NCBI GenBank assembly: GCA_041918615.1
Contig: JAYRVH010000081.1
Location: 1 to 64,000 of the forward strand
Direction: 5' to 3'
From: JAEUJM01 sp041918615
GTDB lineage: Bacteria; Actinomycetota; Acidimicrobiia; Acidimicrobiales; DATDAH01
DNA: 64,000 nt
The position numbers were made by a program, and so were the translations under genes. The notes beneath the pieces were generated by a model. The model made no database searches. It had not been told where the DNA came from and worked only from the letters and a program-made list of their open reading frames with translations. Below are positions 1 through 8,263 of this stretch, one piece after another (position 1 is the stretch's first letter; each line of letters begins with the position of its first letter).

Positions 1-120
1 CCGGCCAACAGCCAGGCACCCACAACCTCCCGGGCCACGCCACACCGATCTGCACCCAGATTCACGAACTCCGACCAGGCACCGAACCCCGCCGCCAGCG
101 CATCAAGTCAGAAAGCGCTG

Positions 121-3100
121 TTGCTCAGCAGCCTCCTAGGAGTCGGCTTCGGCGTGTGCCTCCTGCTGCCACTTCTCGGCGAGGCGGAGCGCCTCTCTCT
201 CGGTGTGCTGATCGCCGTGGTGGCAACGATCTTGGCCGGTCTTGGTCTCCATGAGAACATCGAGCGATCCCGACGCCCGGTTTGGGCCGCCCTCTACCTG
301 GGTCTCGTGGGTCTCGTGGTGGGCACACTGGTCAGATCTGTGCACGCCGAGCTGGCAAACGTGGAGTTCCCTTTCCCCTCGCCGGCTGATGTCTTCGTCA
401 TGGCGGGCTACGTGCTTATTCTCGCCGGGCAGCGAGCCCTGGCGAAGGCACGACGTCATGAAAACAACCGGGCCGACCTCCTGGACGCCCTCCTCGTAGG
501 AGCTCTGGTCGGAATCCCGTTCTGGTCATTGGCCGTTGTACCCTTCTTGCTCGACTCAACTGTCGCCCCATCAATCCGGATCCTTGACGGCACCTACTCC
601 GTCATAGTTATCGCCGTTCTGGTTGCGACAGCGCTCCTGGCAGTCGGTCCAGGCAAGCGCAACTGGAGCTACTACCTTCTTGCCTTCAGCATGACCGTGC
701 TCTTCGTTATTGACACTGGCGCCCTCCTTCATGACATGGGCATCCAGCAGCTCGACTGGGTGATCTCATACGCCTTTCCTCTCGGCTTCATCGCATACGC
801 GGCCGCTACTCTTAGGCCCGACATTTCGCATCTAACTGACCGGCCCCCCGTGAAGGAACCGCGGCTCACTAGGCAGCGAATAGCCCTCTTGGTGGCATCG
901 GTGCTACTGGTCCCAGCCCTCCTCCTTTGGCAAGTAGAATCGGGCAATATGCTCGGCGTGGTCCTGACATCGAGCGGGTCCGCCATCATCGCTCTAATCG
1001 TCCTAGCACGTATGACCGACCTCGTTCGCGCCAATGAGCGATCGATTAGAATGGAGCGAGTAAGGTCAAATGTGGGCGAGGCTCTTGTAGCCGCGGGTGA
1101 AGTCAGCGACATCGCGCGGGCCACCCTTGGAGGGATTATGGACCTCGTCACTAATGACCGGCCAGCCCTCGGCATCCTTCTGATCGATCGGGGTGATGGC
1201 ACTTTCACAGCCGATACGCACGACAGCCGCGCCTACTACAGCCCGTCCGATGCCGTAAGACTAGATGAAGAATTCCTGACGACCGTCCACGAAGGGCGTC
1301 CGACTCAGAGGAAGGGAAGCTTAGTACTCGAATCGGGACGGGTCCTGTGCTGCCCGTCGGGTGAGGAGACGATCCTAATACCACTACAAATGGAGAGCAT
1401 CTCACGCGGAATATTTGCGATAACCACGAGCGCCACGATGAAGCGCTCGACTCGCCGGGTCTTGGAATCGATAATCTGGGAGGCATGTCTCGCCCTTCGG
1501 AGCCTCGAGCTGGGCGAACAAATAGCAAGGGAACGAACAGAGCGCCGCTACCGAGCGATGTTTGAGCGTTCCACTGATATCGTAAGCGTAACCGGACCGG
1601 ATGGGGTGATTCACTTCTGCAGCCCTGCAGCGCTTCGAGCTCTCGGCCGAGAACCCACTGCTCTGATCGGACGCACGCTCTTTGAGCTCGTTCATACGGC
1701 TGACCGCCAGAAGGTCAACTCGCTGCTTAGATACGCCTCCAGCGGCCGCACTGAGCCGAGGCCTGTCGAACTTAGGATGCGTCATAGGGACAAGAGCGTC
1801 CGATGGTTTGAAGTACTCGCACGCGACTTAACCGATGAGCCCGAGATCGAGGGAATCGTCATTACGGCAAGAGATATCACCGAGCGGAAGACAATGGAGC
1901 AGGAGGTCAGTAGAAGCGAGGCACGCTTCCGATCACTCGTCCAGAATTCGAGCGATATCGTTGCCGTTCTAGACGACGACGGCCGGTTCACCTACCTGAG
2001 CCCTGCCGTCACCGCGGTTCTGGCATTCAGTTCCGAGGAACTGATAGGCCTGAGCGCGTTCACCCTTCTGCACCAGAATGAGTCCGAGTTGGCTGGTTCT
2101 TTCCGCTCGTTGGTCTCTCGGCGGAGGTTCGCTCAAGAGAGGGCCGAAGTCTCCGTGACCGACAAGAACGGTAAGGCGCACACGCTGGAACTTGCCATAA
2201 CAGATCTCCGGTCGGAGTCCGCAGTACATGGAGTGGTGGTCAACGCCCGAGATGTGTCGGTTAACAAGGAGCTTGAGAGTAGTCTCGAACATCAGGCTTT
2301 GCACGACGGGCTAACCGGTCTCCCGAATCGCGACCTCTTCTCTAACCAGGTCGCTGAGGCGCTTAGCCGGGCTGAGGGTCGTGTCGATTCGGTGGCCGTC
2401 CTGTTGGTTGACGTTGATGATTTCAAGACGGTCAATGACAGTCTCGGGCATCAGGCGGGTGATCAGCTTCTGATCGATGTTGCTGACCGGATTCTGCAAT
2501 GTCTGCGGCTATCTGATTCGGCTGCCCGGCTCGGTGGAGACGAGTTTGGGCTGCTGCTCGAGCATTGTCAAGGGGAGCGTGAAGCGGTAGCCATTGCCGC
2601 GCAGATGCTCGATGCTATTGCCGAGCCGCTATTCGCTGGCGGACGGCCTATTCAACTAACCGCAAGCATCGGCGTCTCATTGGTGTCGGAACAGGCGAGG
2701 TCGGCAGAGCTACTTTTGAGGAATGCGGACATGGCGATGTATCTCGCTAAGAGTCGGGGCAAGGCGCGGTTTGCTCTGTTTGAGGACACAATGCAGGCAG
2801 CCGCTCTGGAACGGATGGATACAAAGTCGGCGCTAGCGATCGCGGTAGACCGAAACGAACTGGTGCTGTACTACCAACCGATCGTAAGCATGGATGGATC
2901 TAGCTTCCACGGCGCCGAGGCGCTGGTCCGCTGGAAGCACCCACAGCGCGGATTGCTTGGACCAGGGGCGTTCATACCCCTCGCGGAGGAGACGGGCGTC
3001 ATTGTCCCCATTGGGTCGTGGATCGTGAACGAGGCACTACGACAGCTTAGTATCTGGCGTGCTCGGAACTTGGTCGACGCGAGCTTCCGAATGGGCGTGA

Positions 3101-3642
3101 ACTTGTCCGTGCGTCAGTTGGATGATCCCCGTATTGTTGACTGCATTGAGATTGCGCTTGCTCGGTATTGTGTTCCGCCGGCCAGTCTGACCATCGAGGT
3201 AACAGAAAGCCTCCTAGTTGGCGAAAATTCGGAAGCACTGCTCCGTCTCGAGGGCCTTCGCTCACTCGGCGTTGCGGTGGCCATTGATGACTTTGGCACG
3301 GGCTACTCGTCGCTCAGCTATATCGGCAGATTCCCGATCGATATTCTGAAGATTGACCGGAGCTTTGTGGATGGCCTGGGCGGACCCAGTAAGAAACCAA
3401 CCATCGCTAGCGCGATTATTGATCTAGCTCGACGTATCGGAGCCCAGACAGTGGCTGAAGGGATAGAGAAAGTTGCAGAGCTGGAGGTTCTCTTGGAGTT
3501 GGGCTGTGACTATGCGCAAGGCTATCTGTTCTCCCGGCCAGTCCCGGCGGCGGAGTTTGTCGCGCTTCTTACGGCGGGGGTTGCGCCGCTACCTCGACCC
3601 GAAGAGTTGTCTCCCTTGGGGAGCCACGCGGATCTGACCTGA
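121..3642 (+). CDS. Membrane-anchored PAS-PAS-GGDEF-EAL cyclic-di-GMP enzyme (5' end uncertain)
   Basis: This is a signalling protein that makes and/or breaks down cyclic di-GMP at the membrane. About ten hydrophobic segments fill residues 1-300, a GAF-like stretch follows, then two PAS domains start near residues 475 and 600. The GGDEF domain begins near residue 725 with an intact GGDEF motif at 805-809. The EAL domain has an intact EAL motif at 933-935, plus EVTES, a DDFGTGYSS loop and KIDRSFV, so both catalytic halves look competent. The given start is TTG at 121 with no clear ribosome binding site, and the same frame stays open to base 1, so the true start may lie outside the window. Codon choice (TTA, AGA, CTA, AAT are common) and GC differ clearly from the genes right of 4.9 kb, suggesting transfer. 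Domain calls are firm; net enzymatic direction is not predictable. Confidence 0.9.
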   Translation: MLSSLLGVGFGVCLLLPLLGEAERLSLGVLIAVVATILAGLGLHENIERSRRPVWAALYLGLVGLVVGTLVRSVHAELANVEFPFPSPADVFVMAGYVLILAGQRALAKARRHENNRADLLDALLVGALVGIPFWSLAVVPFLLDSTVAPSIRILDGTYSVIVIAVLVATALLAVGPGKRNWSYYLLAFSMTVLFVIDTGALLHDMGIQQLDWVISYAFPLGFIAYAAATLRPDISHLTDRPPVKEPRLTRQRIALLVASVLLVPALLLWQVESGNMLGVVLTSSGSAIIALIVLARMTDLVRANERSIRMERVRSNVGEALVAAGEVSDIARATLGGIMDLVTNDRPALGILLIDRGDGTFTADTHDSRAYYSPSDAVRLDEEFLTTVHEGRPTQRKGSLVLESGRVLCCPSGEETILIPLQMESISRGIFAITTSATMKRSTRRVLESIIWEACLALRSLELGEQIARERTERRYRAMFERSTDIVSVTGPDGVIHFCSPAALRALGREPTALIGRTLFELVHTADRQKVNSLLRYASSGRTEPRPVELRMRHRDKSVRWFEVLARDLTDEPEIEGIVITARDITERKTMEQEVSRSEARFRSLVQNSSDIVAVLDDDGRFTYLSPAVTAVLAFSSEELIGLSAFTLLHQNESELAGSFRSLVSRRRFAQERAEVSVTDKNGKAHTLELAITDLRSESAVHGVVVNARDVSVNKELESSLEHQALHDGLTGLPNRDLFSNQVAEALSRAEGRVDSVAVLLVDVDDFKTVNDSLGHQAGDQLLIDVADRILQCLRLSDSAARLGGDEFGLLLEHCQGEREAVAIAAQMLDAIAEPLFAGGRPIQLTASIGVSLVSEQARSAELLLRNADMAMYLAKSRGKARFALFEDTMQAAALERMDTKSALAIAVDRNELVLYYQPIVSMDGSSFHGAEALVRWKHPQRGLLGPGAFIPLAEETGVIVPIGSWIVNEALRQLSIWRARNLVDASFRMGVNLSVRQLDDPRIVDCIEIALARYCVPPASLTIEVTESLLVGENSEALLRLEGLRSLGVAVAIDDFGTGYSSLSYIGRFPIDILKIDRSFVDGLGGPSKKPTIASAIIDLARRIGAQTVAEGIEKVAELEVLLELGCDYAQGYLFSRPVPAAEFVALLTAGVAPLPRPEELSPLGSHADLT

Positions 3643-4049
3643 TCCCGCCGTCGAGTCCCTCCGGCTCTGGTGCGGGTACCGGACGACCTGGATGCGCGCC
3701 TACCGGGCAGCCGCGTCGGTGTCCGGTACGCGTTCGACACGGGTTCAAGCGCCGCCTCCCCGCTCGCCGCCTGCCACCTGTTGACGCGCCGAGCCGTACG
3801 GCGACTACGAGTACTGCTCCACCTCGACGGTTGGATCGTTGATCGCCCTCAGTCGCATGTCCTCACACGTACCATGGACTCGGCAAAGTAGCCCTCGGCA
3901 CATCATTCTCATCGAGATCTGGTCCAAGATTACCTGGGTTGTGGTTGCCATTCGGTTCGACTCCCTCGTCCGTAGACTCGACACCCCCAGTCCCGTGCCC
4001 AGTGAGTCTGAGAAGCTCACTGACACCTTCTAGTGGTTCCCGGTTGCGG
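3643..4049. other. Intergenic stretch without a convincing gene
   Basis: About 400 bases between the GGDEF/EAL gene and the tetR promoter. Short open frames exist on both strands but none has a recognisable domain, a ribosome binding site or a leaderless-type -10 box. Near its right end lies an inverted repeat, AGTGAG-N9-CTCACT (4001-4021), described separately. Confidence 0.5.
4001..4021. promoter_or_regulatory. Inverted repeat upstream of tetR, candidate operator
   Basis: Six-base arms AGTGAG (4001-4006) and CTCACT (4016-4021) are separated by nine bases, about 40-60 bases upstream of the predicted tetR start. TetR-family proteins commonly bind short palindromes near their own promoter; binding here is inference only. 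Confidence 0.3.
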
Positions 4050-4055
4050 TATAGT
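4050..4055 (+). promoter_or_regulatory. -10 box TATAGT for leaderless tetR
   Basis: TATAGT is followed by exactly six bases and then the GTG at 4062. Transcription would therefore start at or next to the start codon. No good -35 hexamer is visible at 16-18 bases. Confidence 0.55.
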
Positions 4056-4061
4056 CCTTCC

Positions 4062-4871
4062 GTGCCCTCTTCTCGGAGACGAGTCACCAAGGCTCAAGAG
4101 TCGCGCAGGCGTCTACTTGATGTGGGTCGAGAGATGGTCTACGAGACGCCCCAACCGGGTCTATTGGACCACATCCGTTTGAATGATGTCGCTAGCCGCG
4201 CTGGAGTTTCAACAGGCGCCCTCTACCATTATTGGGGGTCCCAAGAGCAGTATCGAGAAGAGCTCCTTGAAGAGCTGCTTTCGGCTCGACGCTATGAGGT
4301 AGGAGAAGTGGTCGAGCATGGATTCCATCGGGCCGTAGCCGACGGGATTCCGATTGTCGACCTTATTCGGGAGCTCTCGCAGTACAACCTCGAGCAGTTC
4401 ATTGGCAATGAGGACTTCAGGGTTCAGATGGCATTTTGGATGACAGATGACCCATCGTGCCGGAAGAGAATTGCGAATCAGTATGCGGAAGTAGCTGCTT
4501 CGTGGACCTCGATATATAGAGCGTCGCTGGATGCCTACGGATTGGTTCTACGCCCACCATTTACCTTCGAGTGGCTGACCACGCTATTGACGGCGCTCCT
4601 CGAGGGTCTGGTTATCCGGCAACGGGTCGACCCGTCAGCCGTGCCACTCGACGGGATAGGCGGCGACCACGGTGGCGAGGTCTGGAGCCTCTTCTCCTGC
4701 GCTGTCCTTGCCCTGTTGCCAGGCGTGACGCAGGCAGAAGATGATCCGCCAGAGGACGTACGGCGTTGGGTCAGTGGCCTAACCCGTAGTCCAGCAAAGA
4801 ACTCTCCCGAGGCCGCACGAGGGGACCAAACCGGGGGATGGGAAGAGCTATCGTCGGGGTCGGAGGGGTGA
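4062..4871 (+). CDS. TetR/AcrR-family transcriptional regulator
   Basis: A repressor-type regulator of 269 residues. The N-terminal helix-turn-helix is visible (LNDVASRAGVSTGALYHYWG, ending in the TetR-typical recognition helix), followed by a helical ligand-binding region that I cannot assign to an effector. The frame is open upstream to 3939, but GTG 4062 is preferred because a TATAGT box lies six bases before it and the upstream residues are proline/serine-rich without TetR homology. It ends 12 bases before the MMPL transporter, so the two probably form one transcript and the exporter is the likely target. Its base composition resembles the preceding GGDEF/EAL gene more than the following genes. 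The C-terminal 40 residues look low in complexity. Confidence 0.85.
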   Translation: MPSSRRRVTKAQESRRRLLDVGREMVYETPQPGLLDHIRLNDVASRAGVSTGALYHYWGSQEQYREELLEELLSARRYEVGEVVEHGFHRAVADGIPIVDLIRELSQYNLEQFIGNEDFRVQMAFWMTDDPSCRKRIANQYAEVAASWTSIYRASLDAYGLVLRPPFTFEWLTTLLTALLEGLVIRQRVDPSAVPLDGIGGDHGGEVWSLFSCAVLALLPGVTQAEDDPPEDVRRWVSGLTRSPAKNSPEAARGDQTGGWEELSSGSEG

Positions 4872-4883
4872 CCAGGGGGGCGC

Positions 4884-7175
4884 GTGAGGCGACTGGCTCG
4901 GTTCGTGATCCTACGGCGTTGGTGGGTGCTGGGCTGCACCGTCGCCTTCCTCCCCGTGGCAGCCATCGTTGGCGGTGGGGTTGCGAAGCAGCTGTCGGTC
5001 GGGGGCTACGAGGACCCGGGATCCGAGTCGAGCCGAGCGGCCACGATCCTCACCGACGAGTACGGGGCGGCTGACCCCGACTTCGTGATAGTGGTGACCG
5101 CCGAAGGCGGTGACGTCGACGGGCAAGCGGTGGTCGACGCCGGTGTTGCGTTGACCGACGAGCTGGCTGCTGAGCCGCAGATCACCAACGCACTGTCGTA
5201 CTGGTCGCCCACCCTCACCCCTCCGCTGCGTAGCGAGGACGGCCGCCAAGCGTTGGTGATCGGAAGCTTTGCAGGCGGCGAGGACGAGGCCATCTCGGCC
5301 GCTGAAGATCTGTCACCCCGGTACACCCGTGACGGTGGGGTGATCAGCACCGCCGTCACGGGGGCCGCCGAGGTCGGCCGTCAGGCGACCGAGACCGCCG
5401 ATGCGGACCTCAAGAAGTCCGAGGCGCTCACGCTTCCCCTCACCCTCATCGTCCTGGTCCTCGTGTTCGGTTCGGTCGTGGCCGCGCTGCTTCCCCTCGC
5501 CGTGGGCATCGTCGCGGTCTTGGGCACGTTCGTGATCCTGAGCGTTCTGGCGCATGTGACTGAGGTGTCGGTCTTCGCGCTGAACCTCACGACCGGCCTC
5601 GGTCTCGGCCTGGCCATCGACTACAGCCTCTTCATCGTCGCTCGCTACCGAGAGGAACTGGCGGCAGGCTTCGGACGGGACGTCGCCCTGTCACACACCA
5701 TGCAGACCGCGGGACGCACGGTCGCGTTCAGCGCAGGCACCGTCACGGTGTCGATGCTCGCCCTGCTCGTGTTCCCGGTGCCCTACCTGCGCTCGTTCGC
5801 CTACGCCGGGGTCGCCGTCGTGGCCCTGGCCGGTGTGGCGGCGGTGATCGTCCTGCCGGCGGTGCTGGCCGCCCTGGGCGACAAGGTCGACAAGGGCCGG
5901 ATCTTCAAGCGGCGCCACCAGGACCCCGAGAGCGGATTCTGGCACGACCAGGCGATGCGGGTCATGCGGCACCCGTGGCTGTACGCGGTCGGTGTCAGCG
6001 CGTTCCTGGTGGTGCTGGCGCTGCCGTTCTTCCGGCTCGACTCCGGCCAGGTCGACGACCGGGTCCTGCCCGAGAACCAGTCGAGCCGCGCCGCCGCGGA
6101 GGACATCCGGGACCACTTCACGAGCCGCGAAGCAGGCGCCGCCCAGGTGCTGCTCGACGCGGCCGACCCGACCGACCAGACCGACGCGATCGACGACTAC
6201 GCCCGGGAGTTGGCGGCGCTCGAGAGCGTCGACCGGGTGGACGCCGTCACCGGCTACTACGGCGACGGCATGCGTGACCTCGGGGTCGACAGCGGGTTCG
6301 TTCCCGCGAACGACCTCTCCGCGCAGCGATTCGGGCCCGGTGCCGGACCGGGAACCGGCACCTGGCTGTCGGTGGTCCCCGCGGTCGAGCCCGTGTCGCC
6401 CGCCGGCGAGCAACTGGTGCACGACATCCGTGATCTCGACGCCCCTGGTGGCAGCGCGGTTGCCGGGCTGTCAGCTCAGCTCGTCGACTCCAAGGACGCC
6501 GTGGCATCGAACCTTCCCGTGGCGCTCGCCCTCGTCGCCGTGGCCACGTTCGTCCTCCTGTTCCTCATGACCGGCAGCCTGCTGGTGCCGGCCAAGGCCC
6601 TGCTGCTCAACGTGCTGAGCCTCACCGCCACCTTCGGCGGCATGGTGTGGGTGTTCCAGGAAGGCCACGGGGCCGACCTGCTCGGCTTCACCTCGACAGG
6701 GACCATCGACACGTTCACGCCCGTGCTCATGTTCTGCATCGCCTTCGGGCTGTCGATGGACTACGAGGTCTTCCTCATCAGCCGCATCAAGGAGGAGTAC
6801 GACCTCGACCGCGACAACGAGGCCGCTGTGGCGAAGGGCCTCCAGCAGACCGGCGGCATCGTCACCGCTGCGGCAGTGTTGTTGGCCATCGTGTTCCTGG
6901 GCATCGCCACCTCGTCGGTGTCAGTCGTGAAGCTGTTCGGCCTCGGCCTCGCCTTGGCCGTGCTGGTGGATGCCTTCCTCATCAGGGCCACGCTCGTGCC
7001 GGCGTTCATGCGCCTCGCCGGACGCGCCAACTGGTGGGCGCCGAGGCCGCTGCGGCGCTTCCACCTGCGTTACGGCATCTGGGAGAACGAGCCCATCGCC
7101 ATCCTCGACCAGCGCGACCTGGGCAACGGGTCGGTGACGGCCGATCCACCTGCGGTCGTGACGACCGACAGCTGA
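4884..7175 (+). CDS. MMPL-family RND transporter
   Basis: A 763-residue membrane exporter of the MmpL/HpnN class within the RND superfamily, which typically moves lipids or hydrophobic compounds using the proton gradient. It shows the expected duplicated plan: one N-terminal membrane segment (about 13-32), an external loop, five membrane segments near 180-340, then a second segment, a long loop and five more segments near the C terminus. Paired sequences typical of the family are present (GLGLGLAIDYSLFIVARYREE and the matching FGLSMDYEVFLISRIKEEY). The GTG start lies 12 bases after tetR, implying a repressor-transporter operon. Substrate is unknown. High-GC codon use matches the chromosome, unlike the upstream regulator. 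Confidence 0.9.
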   Translation: MRRLARFVILRRWWVLGCTVAFLPVAAIVGGGVAKQLSVGGYEDPGSESSRAATILTDEYGAADPDFVIVVTAEGGDVDGQAVVDAGVALTDELAAEPQITNALSYWSPTLTPPLRSEDGRQALVIGSFAGGEDEAISAAEDLSPRYTRDGGVISTAVTGAAEVGRQATETADADLKKSEALTLPLTLIVLVLVFGSVVAALLPLAVGIVAVLGTFVILSVLAHVTEVSVFALNLTTGLGLGLAIDYSLFIVARYREELAAGFGRDVALSHTMQTAGRTVAFSAGTVTVSMLALLVFPVPYLRSFAYAGVAVVALAGVAAVIVLPAVLAALGDKVDKGRIFKRRHQDPESGFWHDQAMRVMRHPWLYAVGVSAFLVVLALPFFRLDSGQVDDRVLPENQSSRAAAEDIRDHFTSREAGAAQVLLDAADPTDQTDAIDDYARELAALESVDRVDAVTGYYGDGMRDLGVDSGFVPANDLSAQRFGPGAGPGTGTWLSVVPAVEPVSPAGEQLVHDIRDLDAPGGSAVAGLSAQLVDSKDAVASNLPVALALVAVATFVLLFLMTGSLLVPAKALLLNVLSLTATFGGMVWVFQEGHGADLLGFTSTGTIDTFTPVLMFCIAFGLSMDYEVFLISRIKEEYDLDRDNEAAVAKGLQQTGGIVTAAAVLLAIVFLGIATSSVSVVKLFGLGLALAVLVDAFLIRATLVPAFMRLAGRANWWAPRPLRRFHLRYGIWENEPIAILDQRDLGNGSVTADPPAVVTTDS

Positions 7176-7193
7176 CAAGGTCGCCTCTCCGCC

Positions 7194-7214
7194 CGACCCC
7201 CCTACCCGGGGTCG
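7194..7214. terminator. Hairpin between convergent mmpL and recR
   Basis: Arms CGACCCC (7194-7200) and GGGGTCG (7208-7214) enclose a seven-base loop in the short gap between the convergent transporter and recR genes. Its place and symmetry suggest a bidirectional terminator; there is no T-run. Confidence 0.45.
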
Positions 7215-7222
7215 ATCGGGAA

Positions 7223-7825
7223 TCAGTAGGTCTGGCGGCCTTCGAGGGCCTGGCCCAGGGTGAGTTCGTCCGCGTACTCGAGGTCGCCGCCCATCGGGAG
7301 CCCGCGTGCGATGCGGGTGACGTTCAGTCCGAGCGGGGTGAGCAGCCGGCTGAGGTACATGGCCGTGGCCTCACCCTCGATGTTGGGATTGGTGCAGAGG
7401 ATGACCTCTTTCACCTGCCCTTCGCCGAGTCGGGCGAGCAGCTCCTGCACCCGCAGCTGGTCGGGGCCCACGCCCTCGATGGGGCTGATGGCGCCCTGGA
7501 GCACGTGGTAGCGGCCGTGGAACTCGCCCGTGCGTTCGATGGCGACGAGGTCCCGAGGCTCCTCGACCACGCACAGCACCGCCGGGTCACGCCGAGAGTC
7601 GGCGCAGATCCCGCACTCGTGGCCCTCGGCGATGTTGAAGCACTGGTCGCAGACGGACACCCGCTCCTTGGCCTCGACGATGGTGCGGGCCAGTCGGAGC
7701 GCATCCTCCTTCGAGAGCTTGAGCAGGTGGAACGCGATGCGTTGCGCCGACTTGGGGCCCACCCCGGGCAGCCGGCCGAACTCGTCGATGAGGTCCTGAA
7801 CCGGACCGGCGTAGACCCCGGCCAC
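7223..7825 (-). CDS. recR: Recombination mediator protein RecR
   Basis: RecR acts with RecF and RecO to load RecA on single-stranded DNA at gaps. The 200-residue length is standard. Visible parts are the N-terminal helix-hairpin-helix (RLPGVGPKSAQRIAFHLL), the four-cysteine zinc finger (CDQC then CGIC), and the Toprim region beginning CVVEEPRDLVAIERTG with a TNPNIEGEATA stretch. The GTG start directly abuts the TAG stop of ybaB, so the two are probably translationally coupled. The dnaX-ybaB-recR order is conserved across many bacteria. Confidence 0.97.
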   Translation of the reverse strand: MAGVYAGPVQDLIDEFGRLPGVGPKSAQRIAFHLLKLSKEDALRLARTIVEAKERVSVCDQCFNIAEGHECGICADSRRDPAVLCVVEEPRDLVAIERTGEFHGRYHVLQGAISPIEGVGPDQLRVQELLARLGEGQVKEVILCTNPNIEGEATAMYLSRLLTPLGLNVTRIARGLPMGGDLEYADELTLGQALEGRQTY

Positions 7826-8209
7826 CTAGGACTCCTCGAGGGCGCCACCCAGTCCGCCGAGCCCGCCCAGGTGGACGTCGCCGAGGTCGAGCCCTCCGAT
7901 CGACCCGCGCTGCAGATCGGCGATCTGGGCGGAGACGTCGCGCAGCGCCGCCAGCACCAGGTCGGCGAGCAGCTCGACGTCGTCGGGGTCGACCACCGCA
8001 GGGTCGATGGCGACCTCGTCGAACTCCCAGCTCCCGGTCACCGAGATCCGCACGGCCCCGCCACCGGCGTGACCCTCGACAACGGTGGCCGCCGCCTGTT
8101 CCTGAGCGGCCATGAGCTGTTCCTGCATGCGGGCGGCCTGCTCGAAGAGGCCGCCGAGGTCGGGCATGCCCGGCATCTGCGGCAGGTCGGGCGTGGGCTC
8201 ATCAATCAT
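7826..8209 (-). CDS. YbaB/EbfC-family nucleoid-associated protein
   Basis: A small DNA-binding protein of 127 residues that normally forms dimers on the nucleoid. The family core is visible as a helix (MQEQLMAAQEQ) followed by the strand region with GGGAVRISVTGSWEFDEVAIDP. The ATG at 8209 is chosen because GGAGAG lies five bases upstream; a longer frame to 8251 has no site. It sits between dnaX (54 bases upstream) and recR (zero spacing), which supports the assignment. The C terminus carries an unusual glycine/leucine-rich tail after residue 100. Confidence 0.92.
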   Translation of the reverse strand: MIDEPTPDLPQMPGMPDLGGLFEQAARMQEQLMAAQEQAAATVVEGHAGGGAVRISVTGSWEFDEVAIDPAVVDPDDVELLADLVLAALRDVSAQIADLQRGSIGGLDLGDVHLGGLGGLGGALEES

Positions 8210-8263
8210 GGCGACTCTCCTGTCTGCACGGGGCCGATCGGGCTCCGTCATCGTTCCTCGGGC

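Noticed and set aside
3670..3891. Small gene between the GGDEF/EAL gene and tetR
   Set aside because: No ribosome binding site, no leaderless -10 box and no recognisable sequence.
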